Shown: positions 1-5,175, counted from the first letter of the stretch. The stretch is 8,376 nucleotides of DNA from Methanosarcinales archaeon (GCA_003661125.1 QMVO01000060.1:1-8376); one strand, 5' to 3'. The notes: generated from the sequence alone by a model not told the origin. Numbers and translations: made by a program.

Positions 1-2
1 AC

Positions 3-140
3 TACATCTTGCGGAAGAGGGAGGAGGAGAGGAGGAGGAATGAGGAGTGGCACATGTCGTTTTTGAGGAGGTCGTATAGGTGTGGGGGTGGCGAGAGTAG
101 AGGGGTGATGAAAGGAGTGGAGATAGGATTTAGGGTATAA
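3..140 (+). CDS. Partial basic protein, C-terminal end only
   Basis: This is an open frame entering from the left edge and ending at TAA 138-140, so only the last 45 residues are visible. The peptide starts with a run of Arg and Glu residues (YILRKREEERRRNEEW) and ends in GVEIGFRV. It is too short to assign to a family. The strongly purine-rich, AGG/AGA-rich codon use matches the genes that follow, which supports real coding. The next gene starts only three bases after this stop, as in an operon. The other two plus-strand frames close by base 65. Confidence 0.45.
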   Translation, partial: YILRKREEERRRNEEWHMSFLRRSYRCGGGESRGVMKGVEIGFRV

Positions 141-142
141 AG

Positions 143-316
143 ATGACTATAATGACACATATTTTAGCGGTGTTAGCGGTTGTATCAAGTTTGGTATTTG
201 GATATTACCTGCTTCGCTTCATACAAGCGGATACTTTCATTTGGATGTTGTGGGTGGTGAGTTGGATATTTACTTTTCTTTTTGATCTGGCGAGGATAGT
301 GGAGGAGGAAGAATAG
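143..316 (+). CDS. Small membrane protein, two predicted transmembrane helices
   Basis: This is a 57-residue protein from ATG 143 to TAG 314-316. Residues 5-25 (HILAVLAVVSSLVFGYYLL) and about 31-49 (TFIWMLWVVSWIFTFLFDL) are two hydrophobic segments separated by the short polar turn RFIQAD, and the chain ends in an acidic tail (EEEE). That layout suggests a helical hairpin with a short extramembrane turn. I recognise no family. Small membrane proteins of this sort are common in archaeal viruses, where they can sit in envelopes or host membranes, but nothing here shows the role. No strong ribosome binding site precedes ATG 143. A second ATG at residue 4 (152) is an alternative start. The gene follows the preceding stop by two bases. 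Confidence 0.6.
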   Translation: MTIMTHILAVLAVVSSLVFGYYLLRFIQADTFIWMLWVVSWIFTFLFDLARIVEEEE

Positions 317-338
317 AGGATGCAAGGAGGGGTGTTGG

Positions 339-395
339 ATGAAAAGATATAGGATAGAGCTTGATGGCATACAGGTGGACATTAAGAATGACTGA
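339..395 (+). CDS. Possible 18-residue peptide or leader ORF
   Basis: This very short frame reads MKRYRIELDGIQVDIKND. It is preceded by a strong AAGGAGG ribosome binding site at 324-330, eight bases before ATG 339, which is why it is listed. A further 12-codon frame (388-426) starts inside its end and overlaps the start of the zinc-ribbon gene at 423 through ATGA. The short frames could form a translational relay into that gene, or could be chance frames in purine-rich DNA. The peptide has an alternating hydrophobic/charged pattern compatible with a beta hairpin. No family can be assigned. Confidence 0.3.
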   Translation: MKRYRIELDGIQVDIKND

Positions 396-422
396 GGTTA
401 TGGAGGCGAAGGAGGGGGAGAA

Positions 423-674
423 ATGAAGTGTGATGAGTGCGGTAGGGTGATCGGAAGATTTGAAAGATACATAGAGGTGGAGATGGGGATGTATGTGAAT
501 GCGAGGATGAAGGATTGGAGGAGGAGGTGGGAGGGGTTACCAGAGGGGATAAAAAAGGCATACGGGGATCTTGAGAGATATTTAGAGATAAACTTGGGTT
601 CGGAGCAGGACACGAGGGTCTTGAGGCTTTGTATGAATTGCGGTAAGCGATTATGGGAGAGGGGGAGGCGATGA
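423..674 (+). CDS. Small split zinc-ribbon protein
   Basis: This 83-residue protein has one CxxC pair at its very N-terminus (Cys3, Cys6, in MKCDECGR) and one near the C-terminus (Cys70, Cys73, in LCMNCGKR). A basic and aromatic, probably helical middle section (about residues 28-58) lies between them. Two CxxC knuckles of this kind usually bind one zinc ion together, and such small proteins often bind nucleic acid or partner proteins. That role is inferred, not shown. AAGGAGGGGG just upstream of ATG 423 is a good ribosome binding site. The stop codon overlaps the preferred start of the nuclease gene (ATGA at 671-674), so the two are probably translationally coupled and may act together. Confidence 0.7.
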   Translation: MKCDECGRVIGRFERYIEVEMGMYVNARMKDWRRRWEGLPEGIKKAYGDLERYLEINLGSEQDTRVLRLCMNCGKRLWERGRR

Positions 675-985
675 GTAAGGCATATAAGCGAGGTAGGGAT
701 TTTGAGTATCTGGTGAAGAGGCGACTTGAGGGGTGTGGGTTTTTTGTGATACGATCCGCAGGGTCGCACTCACCTGTGGATTTGGTAGCGGTCAGGGTAT
801 GCGATGGTGGGTGCGAGGTGGCGAAGGAAATAAGGTGCGAGGTGAGGGGAGGCGTATGTGTGCTTGGGGTGCAATGCAAGAGAGGGGGCGAGGTAACGAG
901 GTTTGAGGAGGAGAGGTTGAGAGAGGTGGCGAAGTTTGGGATGAAAGGGGTGATCGCTACACCAAAGGGGCTAAGGGGGGTTTGA
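671..985 (+). CDS. Holliday-junction-resolvase-like nuclease (PD-(D/E)xK fold)
   Basis: This 104-residue protein resembles archaeal Hjc resolvases, which cut four-way DNA junctions during recombination and replication. In order it shows KRGRDFEYLVKRRLEGCGF (the usual G-x-x-x-E-x-x-L helix with the first metal-binding Glu), VIRSAGSHSPVDLVAV (the R-S-x-G-S loop and the first catalytic Asp) and VLGVQCKRG (the second strand with the catalytic Lys). The usual (E/D)xK is QCK here; Gln is tolerated in several nucleases of this superfamily. A roughly 20-residue Cys-containing insert (CDGGCEVAKEIRCEV) lies between the two strands. ATG 671 is preferred over ATG 653 because it gives an Hjc-like N-terminus (MSKAYKRGRDFE) and an ATGA overlap with the gene before. 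Rudiviruses encode an Hjc that may resolve replication intermediates. A related endonuclease role cannot be excluded. Confidence 0.78.
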   Translation: MSKAYKRGRDFEYLVKRRLEGCGFFVIRSAGSHSPVDLVAVRVCDGGCEVAKEIRCEVRGGVCVLGVQCKRGGEVTRFEEERLREVAKFGMKGVIATPKGLRGV

Positions 986-996
986 CCTCATGAGGT
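985..996. promoter_or_regulatory. Near-perfect palindrome after the nuclease gene
   Basis: ACCTCATGAGGT is an exact 12-base palindrome. It extends to 20 bases (981-1000) with a single mismatched position, a G-T pair, on each side of the core. It overlaps the nuclease stop codon and lies at the start of the 164-base gap before the next gene. A separate ACCTCA half-site lies at 1054-1059. With no loop it suits a dimeric DNA-binding protein better than a terminator hairpin. The binding protein is unknown, although the AbrB and ribbon-helix-helix proteins encoded nearby are candidates. Confidence 0.4.
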
Positions 997-1098
997 TAAA
1001 AAATAGCACGGACTCCATCAAGATCATGCATAGGAATTTTCCTCTTCGGGTAAACCTCAAGTGATTTTTATGATGTGTTATAAGGGGTTTAAAGGGAA

Positions 1099-1143
1099 CG
1101 AAAGGTTTTTATGGTGTAGGGGGTTTGGTATAGTAAGGGGTGA
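1099..1143 (+). promoter_or_regulatory. Promoter P1 of the 373-residue gene, with TATA-like box and ribosome binding site
   Basis: GGTTTTTAT at 1104-1112 is a TATA-like box about 40 bases before ATG 1150, which places initiation near 1134. GGGTTTGGT follows 17 bases after the start of the box (1121-1129), and GGGGTGA at 1137-1143 is a ribosome binding site six bases from the ATG. The same two blocks, with the same 17-base spacing, occur before the AbrB gene at 2301-2326. A degenerate copy, TTTTTATGATGTG (1065-1077) followed by GGGGTTT (1084-1090), lies 41 bases upstream and may be a second promoter or a duplicated operator. The GGGTTTGGT block probably lies across the initiation region, where a bound repressor would interfere. 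Confidence 0.6.
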
Positions 1144-1149
1144 TAGAAT

Positions 1150-2271
1150 ATGGGAAGTGGAGGTGAGAAAATAATGATGCTGGGAGATTTGAAGTTGAGA
1201 GTGATCGGTAAGGAGTTCTATTGCAGGTATTGCAAGGACTACGATGAGTGCAGAAAAGCAGGACACAGGAGAGGCATATGGTTCAAGGTGGCGATAGAGA
1301 ACGAGAGAAACAAAAAAGCAGCTGTGATAGTTACGGGGGAAGGAGAAAGAGAGGGGAGTTTTCCTTTTGGTGTCGATGTCGGTAAGCATATTAGGACAGG
1401 GATGTCAGGATGCAAGGATTATGAGAAGGGACACATAACAATGTCAGGGTGGCACTACTTGAAAGGTATAGTCGTAGAAGAAGTGAGTAACGAGAAAATC
1501 GAAAAAGAGGAGGTAGAGCTATCAATGAACGAAAGAATACTTCTTGCGGATCTCCTCAACAGGAACATCATTGACATACTTAGAGAGCTTATTAACAGAG
1601 GGGTAACAAGCATAGAGGATGATTGGGGTATTTGGGAGGAAAAGAAACCGATTTTCTTTGTTTATATGCGGGAGAGATACATACCCCTTCCATTTGGGGC
1701 AGTGATCAACGAAGAGCCACAAAGTTTCAAAGCGAAGTTCATGTGGGATGAAATAGAGTTCTACATTAGCAAAGCACAATATGACATAGGAAGCGGTGGA
1801 AATTATGTGGCAGTGTTTCTTGGTTCAAAGTATGGAGCAAAGAAAGCGATTTTCCTCTCGGAGGAGTATGGAAGAAAAATTGTTTACTACTACGATGGCT
1901 ACAGGCTACATGGGAATGAGATATACAAATCACATGTCCATCCACGTGCAGAGATACAATACCCTACGGTGGCGTGTGCATATCAGTTAGAGTGGTATGT
2001 TCAATTATTACTCAAAAATAGGCTTGGAGATGTGATATTCCTAACGAAAGACAACAAAGAATATCTTGAAAACAAAATAACGTGGTTAGAACCCGCTTCT
2101 CAAGCACATTTCAAAAAAATAAAGGTGGTGGACGGTGAGATCCAGGAGAAAGAGGGCATAATAACAACTACAAAGAGAACGGTGCTTTTCCACGAAGAAC
2201 ATGGAGTTCTGGAGATAGACAAAGACCACATGGCTTACGTAGTGCCGTATTCAATGAGAGGGCACGACTGA
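1150..2271 (+). CDS. Unrecognised 373-residue protein with N-terminal Cys/His cluster
   Basis: I do not recognise this protein. Its N-terminal part has a compact cluster, Cys25-x2-Cys28-x5-Cys34-x4-His39 (YCRYCKDYDECRKAGH), and a second element, Cys88 with His95, in GCKDYEKGH. These could together bind zinc or an iron-sulfur cluster. The rest is a mix of charged helices (about 118-150) and aromatic-rich beta segments (about 160-260, for example FMWDEIEFYISKAQYD and KIVYYYDGYRLHG). It ends in a basic and histidine-containing region. No signal peptide or membrane segment is seen. It sits alone between the nuclease operon and the AbrB operon under promoter P1, whose sequence it shares with the AbrB promoter, so the two units are probably controlled together. 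C is more frequent here than in the neighbouring operons. Two further in-frame ATGs (1174, 1177) are possible starts, but the ribosome binding site favours 1150. Confidence 0.7.
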   Translation: MGSGGEKIMMLGDLKLRVIGKEFYCRYCKDYDECRKAGHRRGIWFKVAIENERNKKAAVIVTGEGEREGSFPFGVDVGKHIRTGMSGCKDYEKGHITMSGWHYLKGIVVEEVSNEKIEKEEVELSMNERILLADLLNRNIIDILRELINRGVTSIEDDWGIWEEKKPIFFVYMRERYIPLPFGAVINEEPQSFKAKFMWDEIEFYISKAQYDIGSGGNYVAVFLGSKYGAKKAIFLSEEYGRKIVYYYDGYRLHGNEIYKSHVHPRAEIQYPTVACAYQLEWYVQLLLKNRLGDVIFLTKDNKEYLENKITWLEPASQAHFKKIKVVDGEIQEKEGIITTTKRTVLFHEEHGVLEIDKDHMAYVVPYSMRGHD

Positions 2272-2290
2272 TAATTTTAAAAATTTTTAC
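2272..2290 (+). terminator. AT-rich terminator-like tract
   Basis: Directly after the TGA of the 373-residue gene comes a stretch made almost only of A and T, including AATTTTAAAAATTTTTA. Archaeal transcription often ends at T-rich tracts without a strong hairpin, and the next promoter starts a few bases further on. The tract is short, so termination may be partial. It could also serve as the upstream part of promoter P2. Confidence 0.4.
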
Positions 2291-2295
2291 GATAC

Positions 2296-2340
2296 CGAAG
2301 GGTTTTTATAGTCTTAAGGGTTTGGTTATATTGGTGGGAA
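2296..2340 (+). promoter_or_regulatory. Promoter P2 of the AbrB operon, near copy of P1
   Basis: GGTTTTTATA at 2301-2310 is the TATA-like box, preceded by a purine-rich stretch (CCGAAG) that could be the TFB-binding element. GGGTTTGGT at 2318-2326 repeats the second block of P1 at the same 17-base distance. Both promoters also share the flanking CGAA before the box and an ATA after the second block (2328-2330). The initiation point is predicted near 2330, giving a leader of about 12 bases with a weak GGTGGG ribosome binding site before ATG 2342. Because the first gene is an AbrB-type DNA-binding protein, self-control and cross-control of P1 are plausible, but this is inference. Confidence 0.6.
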
Positions 2341-2341
2341 C

Positions 2342-2530
2342 ATGAAAAATAAGAAAGGAGTAAGGTTCTCAGTGGAAGTGATACCACAGGGGAAAGTAAC
2401 CCTTCCAAAACGAATCAGGAAGGCGTTTGGGATAGAACAGGGAGATCACGTAGTGCTTGAGTTGGTAGAGGTATTGAAGGTATCGGATGTGGAGAAGAAG
2501 AAGGAGGGAGGTGAGAAGGAGGATGAATGA
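2342..2530 (+). CDS. AbrB/SpoVT-type swapped-hairpin transcription regulator
   Basis: This 62-residue protein shows the whole swapped-hairpin AbrB core at about residues 8-42: VEVIPQGKVTLPKRIRKAFGIEQGDHVVLELVE. The signature is the strand ending in GKVTLPK, the helix RIRKAFGI, the turn EQGD and the closing strand. Proteins of this family dimerise by exchanging hairpins and bind DNA with basic residues on the first loop; here these include Lys18, Lys23, Arg24 and Arg26. The last 20 residues are a charged tail rich in Lys and Glu (VEKKKEGGEKEDE). It is the first gene of a seven-gene operon and its stop overlaps the next start by eight bases. Its likely job is to regulate its own operon and perhaps the gene at 1150, which has a matching promoter. 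Confidence 0.85.
   Translation: MKNKKGVRFSVEVIPQGKVTLPKRIRKAFGIEQGDHVVLELVEVLKVSDVEKKKEGGEKEDE
2507..2514 (+). promoter_or_regulatory. Perfect ribosome binding site that fixes the start at 2523
   Basis: GGAGGTGA is an exact complement to the archaeal anti-Shine-Dalgarno sequence and lies eight bases before ATG 2523, inside the end of the AbrB gene. It decides against the longer in-frame start at 2487, which has no such site and would overlap the AbrB gene by more than 40 bases. Confidence 0.75.
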
Positions 2531-3593
2531 GGTAAAGATAAGGGAAAGGGAATTGGAAGCAATGGAGAGGTGTGTTGAGTGCGGGGAAATCAAGTGGAGT
2601 AGCTATATGATATACAAGGGAGGGGAATGGAATCCTGTATGCGACAGTTGCTTAGCAAAGATGGGGAAGAAGGAGATAGAGGATGATAAGGAAAAGGAGA
2701 GAGAGAGGATGAGAGAGGAGGAGAAGAAGGGAGAGGAAAAGAAAGAGGAGAAGAGAGAGGAGAAGAGAAAGGAGAAGAAAGAGGAGGGTGGGGATAAAAA
2801 GAGGACAGTGGAAGAAGAGAAAGAATATTTGAGGAGAGTAGGGTTCATAGAGAGAAGGAACGGGGATAAAACACAATTCATAAAAGAGATTGATGGCGTA
2901 ATTCTGGGGAGAACTTATAACGAGAGGTTTAGGAAAGGAAGATTTTGGGGCATCAAGGATGGTAAGATGCTTAGCGATGAGGAGCTAAAGCAAATAGGGG
3001 ATGTAAAGGCATTCTATGAGTTTAGGGAGGGGAAGAGAGAGATGCCAGAGCTTCCTGTTCCGAAAGGAGAGGAAGAAATGGAGAAAGTAGTGAAAACGGT
3101 AAAAAAGATGGCAATGGAGGCAAAAGGAACTGTCTATAAAATCGGAGATCATGAAGAACCATCCGCAGCTTTAGTTCAGAAATGGGCAAACGAGGCAGGA
3201 ATTAGTGTTGAGATCAAGGAAGCAATACAAACAGATGAGTATGCAAAAGCAGTGGTCAGGTGTTCCCTAAATGGGCAAGTGGTGGAAGACTGTGTTATAC
3301 ATCATTTCAACACAGCAAAAGACAGAATAGCATTGGAGATCATAGAAAAGATGGAGAAGGAAGGTAAAAGAGCGATAGAGGGGTTCGATGAGGAGGGAAG
3401 ACCGATATTAACCCAAGAGGCAAAATACAGAATCTTCAAGAAGTTCATACGCTTCAAGGATTTTGCTATAAGGGATGCTGTATCAAAAGCAACAAGGAGG
3501 GCAGAGTTGAAGTTGTTAAACAGGGAATGGAGAAATCAAGAGGAGATAGAGGCGGAGGTAGAGGAGGTTAAGGTGGTAAACAGGGGGGAGTAG
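2523..3593 (+). CDS. Zinc-ribbon protein with charged linker and possible single-strand-annealing domain
   Basis: This is a 356-residue protein with three visible parts. Residues 17-43 form a zinc ribbon, Cys17-x2-Cys20 and Cys40-x2-Cys43. Residues about 48-100 are almost entirely Glu, Lys and Arg and would form a long charged helix or flexible linker. Residues about 180-345 look like a folded mixed domain ending in a helical stretch (FKDFAIRDAVSKATRRAELKLL, 311-332). The pattern A-(V/I)-x-K-A-x-R-R-A-x-x-x-L-L resembles the helix seen near the end of Rad52/Erf/RecT-like phage annealing proteins, and the preceding NGQVVEDCVIHHF would be beta strands. On that weak likeness it could bind or anneal single-stranded DNA, which would fit with the resolvase upstream. 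I cannot confirm this by eye. It could equally be a regulator or replication initiator. It is coupled to AbrB before it and lies one base from the gene after it. Confidence 0.7.
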   Translation: MNEVKIRERELEAMERCVECGEIKWSSYMIYKGGEWNPVCDSCLAKMGKKEIEDDKEKERERMREEEKKGEEKKEEKREEKRKEKKEEGGDKKRTVEEEKEYLRRVGFIERRNGDKTQFIKEIDGVILGRTYNERFRKGRFWGIKDGKMLSDEELKQIGDVKAFYEFREGKREMPELPVPKGEEEMEKVVKTVKKMAMEAKGTVYKIGDHEEPSAALVQKWANEAGISVEIKEAIQTDEYAKAVVRCSLNGQVVEDCVIHHFNTAKDRIALEIIEKMEKEGKRAIEGFDEEGRPILTQEAKYRIFKKFIRFKDFAIRDAVSKATRRAELKLLNREWRNQEEIEAEVEEVKVVNRGE

Positions 3594-3594
3594 C

Positions 3595-3801
3595 ATGATG
3601 GAAGGAAAAGTTGCTGAGAAGGTAAAAGTGAAGGTGGAGTGGATAAACGGGAAAGTGAAGGAATTTTCAAACGAAAATAGCACAATCTACATCGGAAAAG
3701 ATGCTATTGAGATCTTTTTGGACAAAGAGGAGATCATCATACCATTAGCGACTGTTGCGATGGTAATATTGCAGGAGGATGAGAAGAATGAGAACAAGTA
3801 G
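3595..3801 (+). CDS. Small beta-rich protein of unknown function
   Basis: This 68-residue protein begins one base after the preceding stop and has a purine-rich GGGGGGAG site just upstream. ATG 3595 is followed at once by a second ATG (3598) with better spacing. The sequence reads as successive beta strands: AEKVKVKVEWING, KEFSNENSTIYIG, DAIEIFLDKEEIIIPLATVAMVIL. It then ends in an acidic and polar tail (QEDEKNENK). This looks like a small barrel of SH3 or OB type, but there is no diagnostic motif and I assign no function. The hydrophobic stretch near the end has a Pro and is flanked by strand-like sequence, so it is more likely a buried strand than a membrane helix. Confidence 0.65.
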   Translation: MMEGKVAEKVKVKVEWINGKVKEFSNENSTIYIGKDAIEIFLDKEEIIIPLATVAMVILQEDEKNENK

Positions 3802-3973
3802 AAGGTTCATATGCATGAAGTGTGGAGTGGAGTTTAGGGTTAAGCTTTCAGCTATTCGGGCAGGGCTTCGTATCACATGTCCTTTTTGTGGTTCTAACAA
3901 TTACATGGGAAGAAGAGCAAAAAGGGAGAAGGACATTGGGGGAAGAGGAGAAAAGAAGCTTACGGAGTTCTAA
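3788..3973 (+). CDS. Mini zinc-ribbon protein, first of an adjacent pair
   Basis: This 61-residue basic protein has a C-x2-C-x18-C-x2-C zinc ribbon (Cys9, Cys12, Cys31, Cys34; FICMKCGVEF and ITCPFCGSNN). A Lys/Arg-rich C-terminal tail follows. The spacing and the CPFCGS knuckle are typical of zinc ribbons in transcription factors and RNA polymerase subunits, so nucleic acid or polymerase binding is plausible. ATG 3788 is chosen because GGAGG at 3774-3778 lies nine bases before it. An in-frame ATG at 3779 directly abuts that site and would add three residues. The gene overlaps the end of the previous gene by 14 bases and is followed 16 bases later by another zinc-ribbon gene. Confidence 0.68.
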   Translation: MRTSRRFICMKCGVEFRVKLSAIRAGLRITCPFCGSNNYMGRRAKREKDIGGRGEKKLTEF

Positions 3974-3989
3974 TAGGAAGGGGTGGTAT

Positions 3990-4133
3990 ATGTGCTTGGT
4001 ATGTGGAAAAGAGATAGATGCAAGGGAGGAGATATGCAAGGAGTGCAAGGAGATGATAGCGGAGATCGCAAGACAAAGATGGGCAAGGAAGCATAGGAGG
4101 TTGTTGGAAAAAAATGGCGAGAAAAAAAGCTAA
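3990..4133 (+). CDS. Mini zinc-ribbon protein, 47 residues
   Basis: This protein has a short-loop zinc ribbon, C-x2-C-x10-C-x2-C (Cys2, Cys5, Cys16, Cys19; MCLVCGKEI and EICKECKEM). It is followed by a strongly basic helix (EIARQRWARKHRRLLEKNGEKKS). The frame is open back to 3822, but the upstream part would overlap the preceding zinc-ribbon gene almost completely. ATG 3990 has a GGAAGGGGTGG site directly upstream and places the first cysteine at residue 2. The basic tail suggests nucleic acid binding. The stop lies 20 bases inside the next gene, so translation is probably coupled. It is not obviously a duplicate of the gene before it, because the loop length differs (10 against 18). Confidence 0.62.
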   Translation: MCLVCGKEIDAREEICKECKEMIAEIARQRWARKHRRLLEKNGEKKS

Positions 4134-4617
4134 AAAGAGTGGGAAGGAGTGGAAATCTATCAAGATACCTCTCTCCTTATATCAAACAATTACCGCAGTG
4201 GCATCAAGGGAAAACACAACTAAGTATCATGTGATTGCATCCGCACTTGCAAAGACAGGGAAGCTAAGCGATGAGGAATTTGAAGAACTCCTTGCAAAGA
4301 ACATCATGGCTGTGGACAGGCGAGTTTGGTATTCGTTCAAGCTTATCAATGGCTTCGCTATGTTCAAACAACTTGCAATCGTTTCAAATTTCCCCTCCTT
4401 ACAAAGGAACAAGGAAATCAAGGAATATGTGGAAAAGGAGAAAAAGAAGTTCTTAGGAACGATAGAACAGGTGGAGAAAAGGCTAAAGGTGGATCTGAGC
4501 GACATAAGGAAAATAGTAGAATACATAAGCGGTGATAACTCAGGCACAGAGGTTGCAAAGATTAACGACACAGTGAAAAGGAAAGTGATAGAGATACTAA
4601 CGAAGGTGGTGAGCTAA
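4114..4617 (+). CDS. Probable ribbon-helix-helix DNA-binding protein with helical C-terminal domain
   Basis: This is a 167-residue protein. After a basic N-terminus (MARKKAKKSGKEW) comes SIKIPLSLYQTITAVASRENTTKYHVIASALAK (about residues 15-47). It reads as a short strand, a helix, a turn with Thr-Thr, and a second helix ending in ASAL, the pattern of ribbon-helix-helix (MetJ/Arc) regulators. These bind operator DNA as dimers through the strand. The remaining 115 residues appear all helical and lysine/glutamate-rich (for example EYVEKEKKKFLGTIEQVEKRLK), possibly an oligomerisation domain. Small regulators of this fold, such as SvtR of SIRV1, are known in rudiviruses, although this one is about three times longer. 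AGGAGGTT at 4095-4102 is its ribosome binding site. A membrane protein gene follows three bases after the stop. Confidence 0.62.
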   Translation: MARKKAKKSGKEWKSIKIPLSLYQTITAVASRENTTKYHVIASALAKTGKLSDEEFEELLAKNIMAVDRRVWYSFKLINGFAMFKQLAIVSNFPSLQRNKEIKEYVEKEKKKFLGTIEQVEKRLKVDLSDIRKIVEYISGDNSGTEVAKINDTVKRKVIEILTKVVS

Positions 4618-4620
4618 GCG

Positions 4621-4809
4621 ATGCTTGAGTTCCTACATGTCCTCTCCATTATTTCTTATCTTTTATTTATTGAGTTTTTAGTTTTTATCGTGATACCTAT
4701 CCTCATAATCGCAGCCATTAAAACCTTTGTAATAGACTACTTCAAAAAAAGAAAAAAGGTAAAAATCATGAAAAAGAGAATGAAAGAGCTACCTCCTTAT
4801 ATCTACTGA
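4621..4809 (+). CDS. Small membrane protein with basic C-terminal tail
   Basis: This is a 62-residue protein. Residues 1-38 are almost continuously hydrophobic (FLHVLSIISYLLFIEF, then LVFIVIPILIIAAI), enough for two tight helices broken near Glu18, or one long one. Residues 42-56 are very basic (KKRKKVKIMKKRMK), which by the positive-inside rule would lie in the cytoplasm. No family is recognised. A role in envelope, egress or host membrane contact is possible but not shown. It is the last gene of the AbrB operon. Its 3' end overlaps the 3' end of the minus-strand gene by 21 bases. Confidence 0.6.
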   Translation: MLEFLHVLSIISYLLFIEFLVFIVIPILIIAAIKTFVIDYFKKRKKVKIMKKRMKELPPYIY

Positions 4810-5175
4810 TCTTATAGCACCGTCTTCTGTTTGCTTCTCTATAACCCCTTCATCCCCCTCATACGCATACTTCACAGCCTCCTCTAACATTTTTTCCTCT
4901 CTCTTTCGTTCCATTTCCTTGATTTCTTCCTCTATCTCCTCTATCGTCTTCTCAGTATCTTCCCTCTTCCAATAAACCTTCACAAAGATCCATGCAGGAT
5001 TGGATCTTAGATTTTCCTGCTTCTCAATCTTATAACCTTGTAAATAGCCTATAATGTATTTTATAGCTCTATATAGAATTGCACCTGCCTCTTGTTTCCT
5101 CCTCTCTTCCTCAATGTTCAAGCTTGATTCAAAAAGATCTTCTTCTTTCTTCATCTTTTTCCTCCTATCTACCAT
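4789..5175 (-). CDS. Charged, partly coiled-coil protein; the only minus-strand gene
   Basis: This is a 128-residue protein read on the minus strand. It begins with a Lys/Arg/Glu-rich region and then a more hydrophobic segment, about residues 30-72 (AGAILYRAIKYIIGYLQGYKI and PAWIFVKVYW). A long Glu/Lys helix with heptad-like spacing follows, about 73-102 (EDTEKTIEEIEEEIKEMERK), and then a polar tail. It is probably a soluble dimer. No enzyme motif is present and I do not recognise the family. AAGGAGG at about 5185-5191 on the minus strand is a good ribosome binding site before the ATG. The purine richness switches to the minus strand exactly over this gene, which supports coding. It diverges from the capsid gene and shares its control region, so it may be regulated oppositely to capsid production. 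Confidence 0.72.
   Translation of the reverse strand: MVDRRKKMKKEEDLFESSLNIEEERRKQEAGAILYRAIKYIIGYLQGYKIEKQENLRSNPAWIFVKVYWKREDTEKTIEEIEEEIKEMERKREEKMLEEAVKYAYEGDEGVIEKQTEDGAIRSVDIRR

Noticed and set aside
382..879. Long open minus-strand frames (165 and 123 codons) opposite the zinc-ribbon and nuclease genes
   Set aside because: They are Ser/Pro/His/Leu-rich translations of purine-rich coding DNA read backwards, and the plus-strand genes there have clear motifs and ribosome binding sites. The lack of stops follows from the base bias.
990..1064. A 24-codon frame after the nuclease gene (MRLKNSTDSIK...)
   Set aside because: It has a G-rich stretch upstream, but its codon use differs from the neighbours, and its start lies within a palindrome. 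I think it is regulatory rather than coding.
2603..2881. Minus-strand frames made almost wholly of Ser, Phe and Leu, looking like membrane proteins
   Set aside because: They are the reverse reading of the purine-rich Glu/Lys/Arg linker; the hydrophobic look is an artefact.
3822..3989. The 56-codon upstream extension of the second mini zinc-ribbon gene
   Set aside because: It overlaps the first zinc-ribbon gene almost entirely, and a good ribosome binding site supports the internal ATG at 3990.
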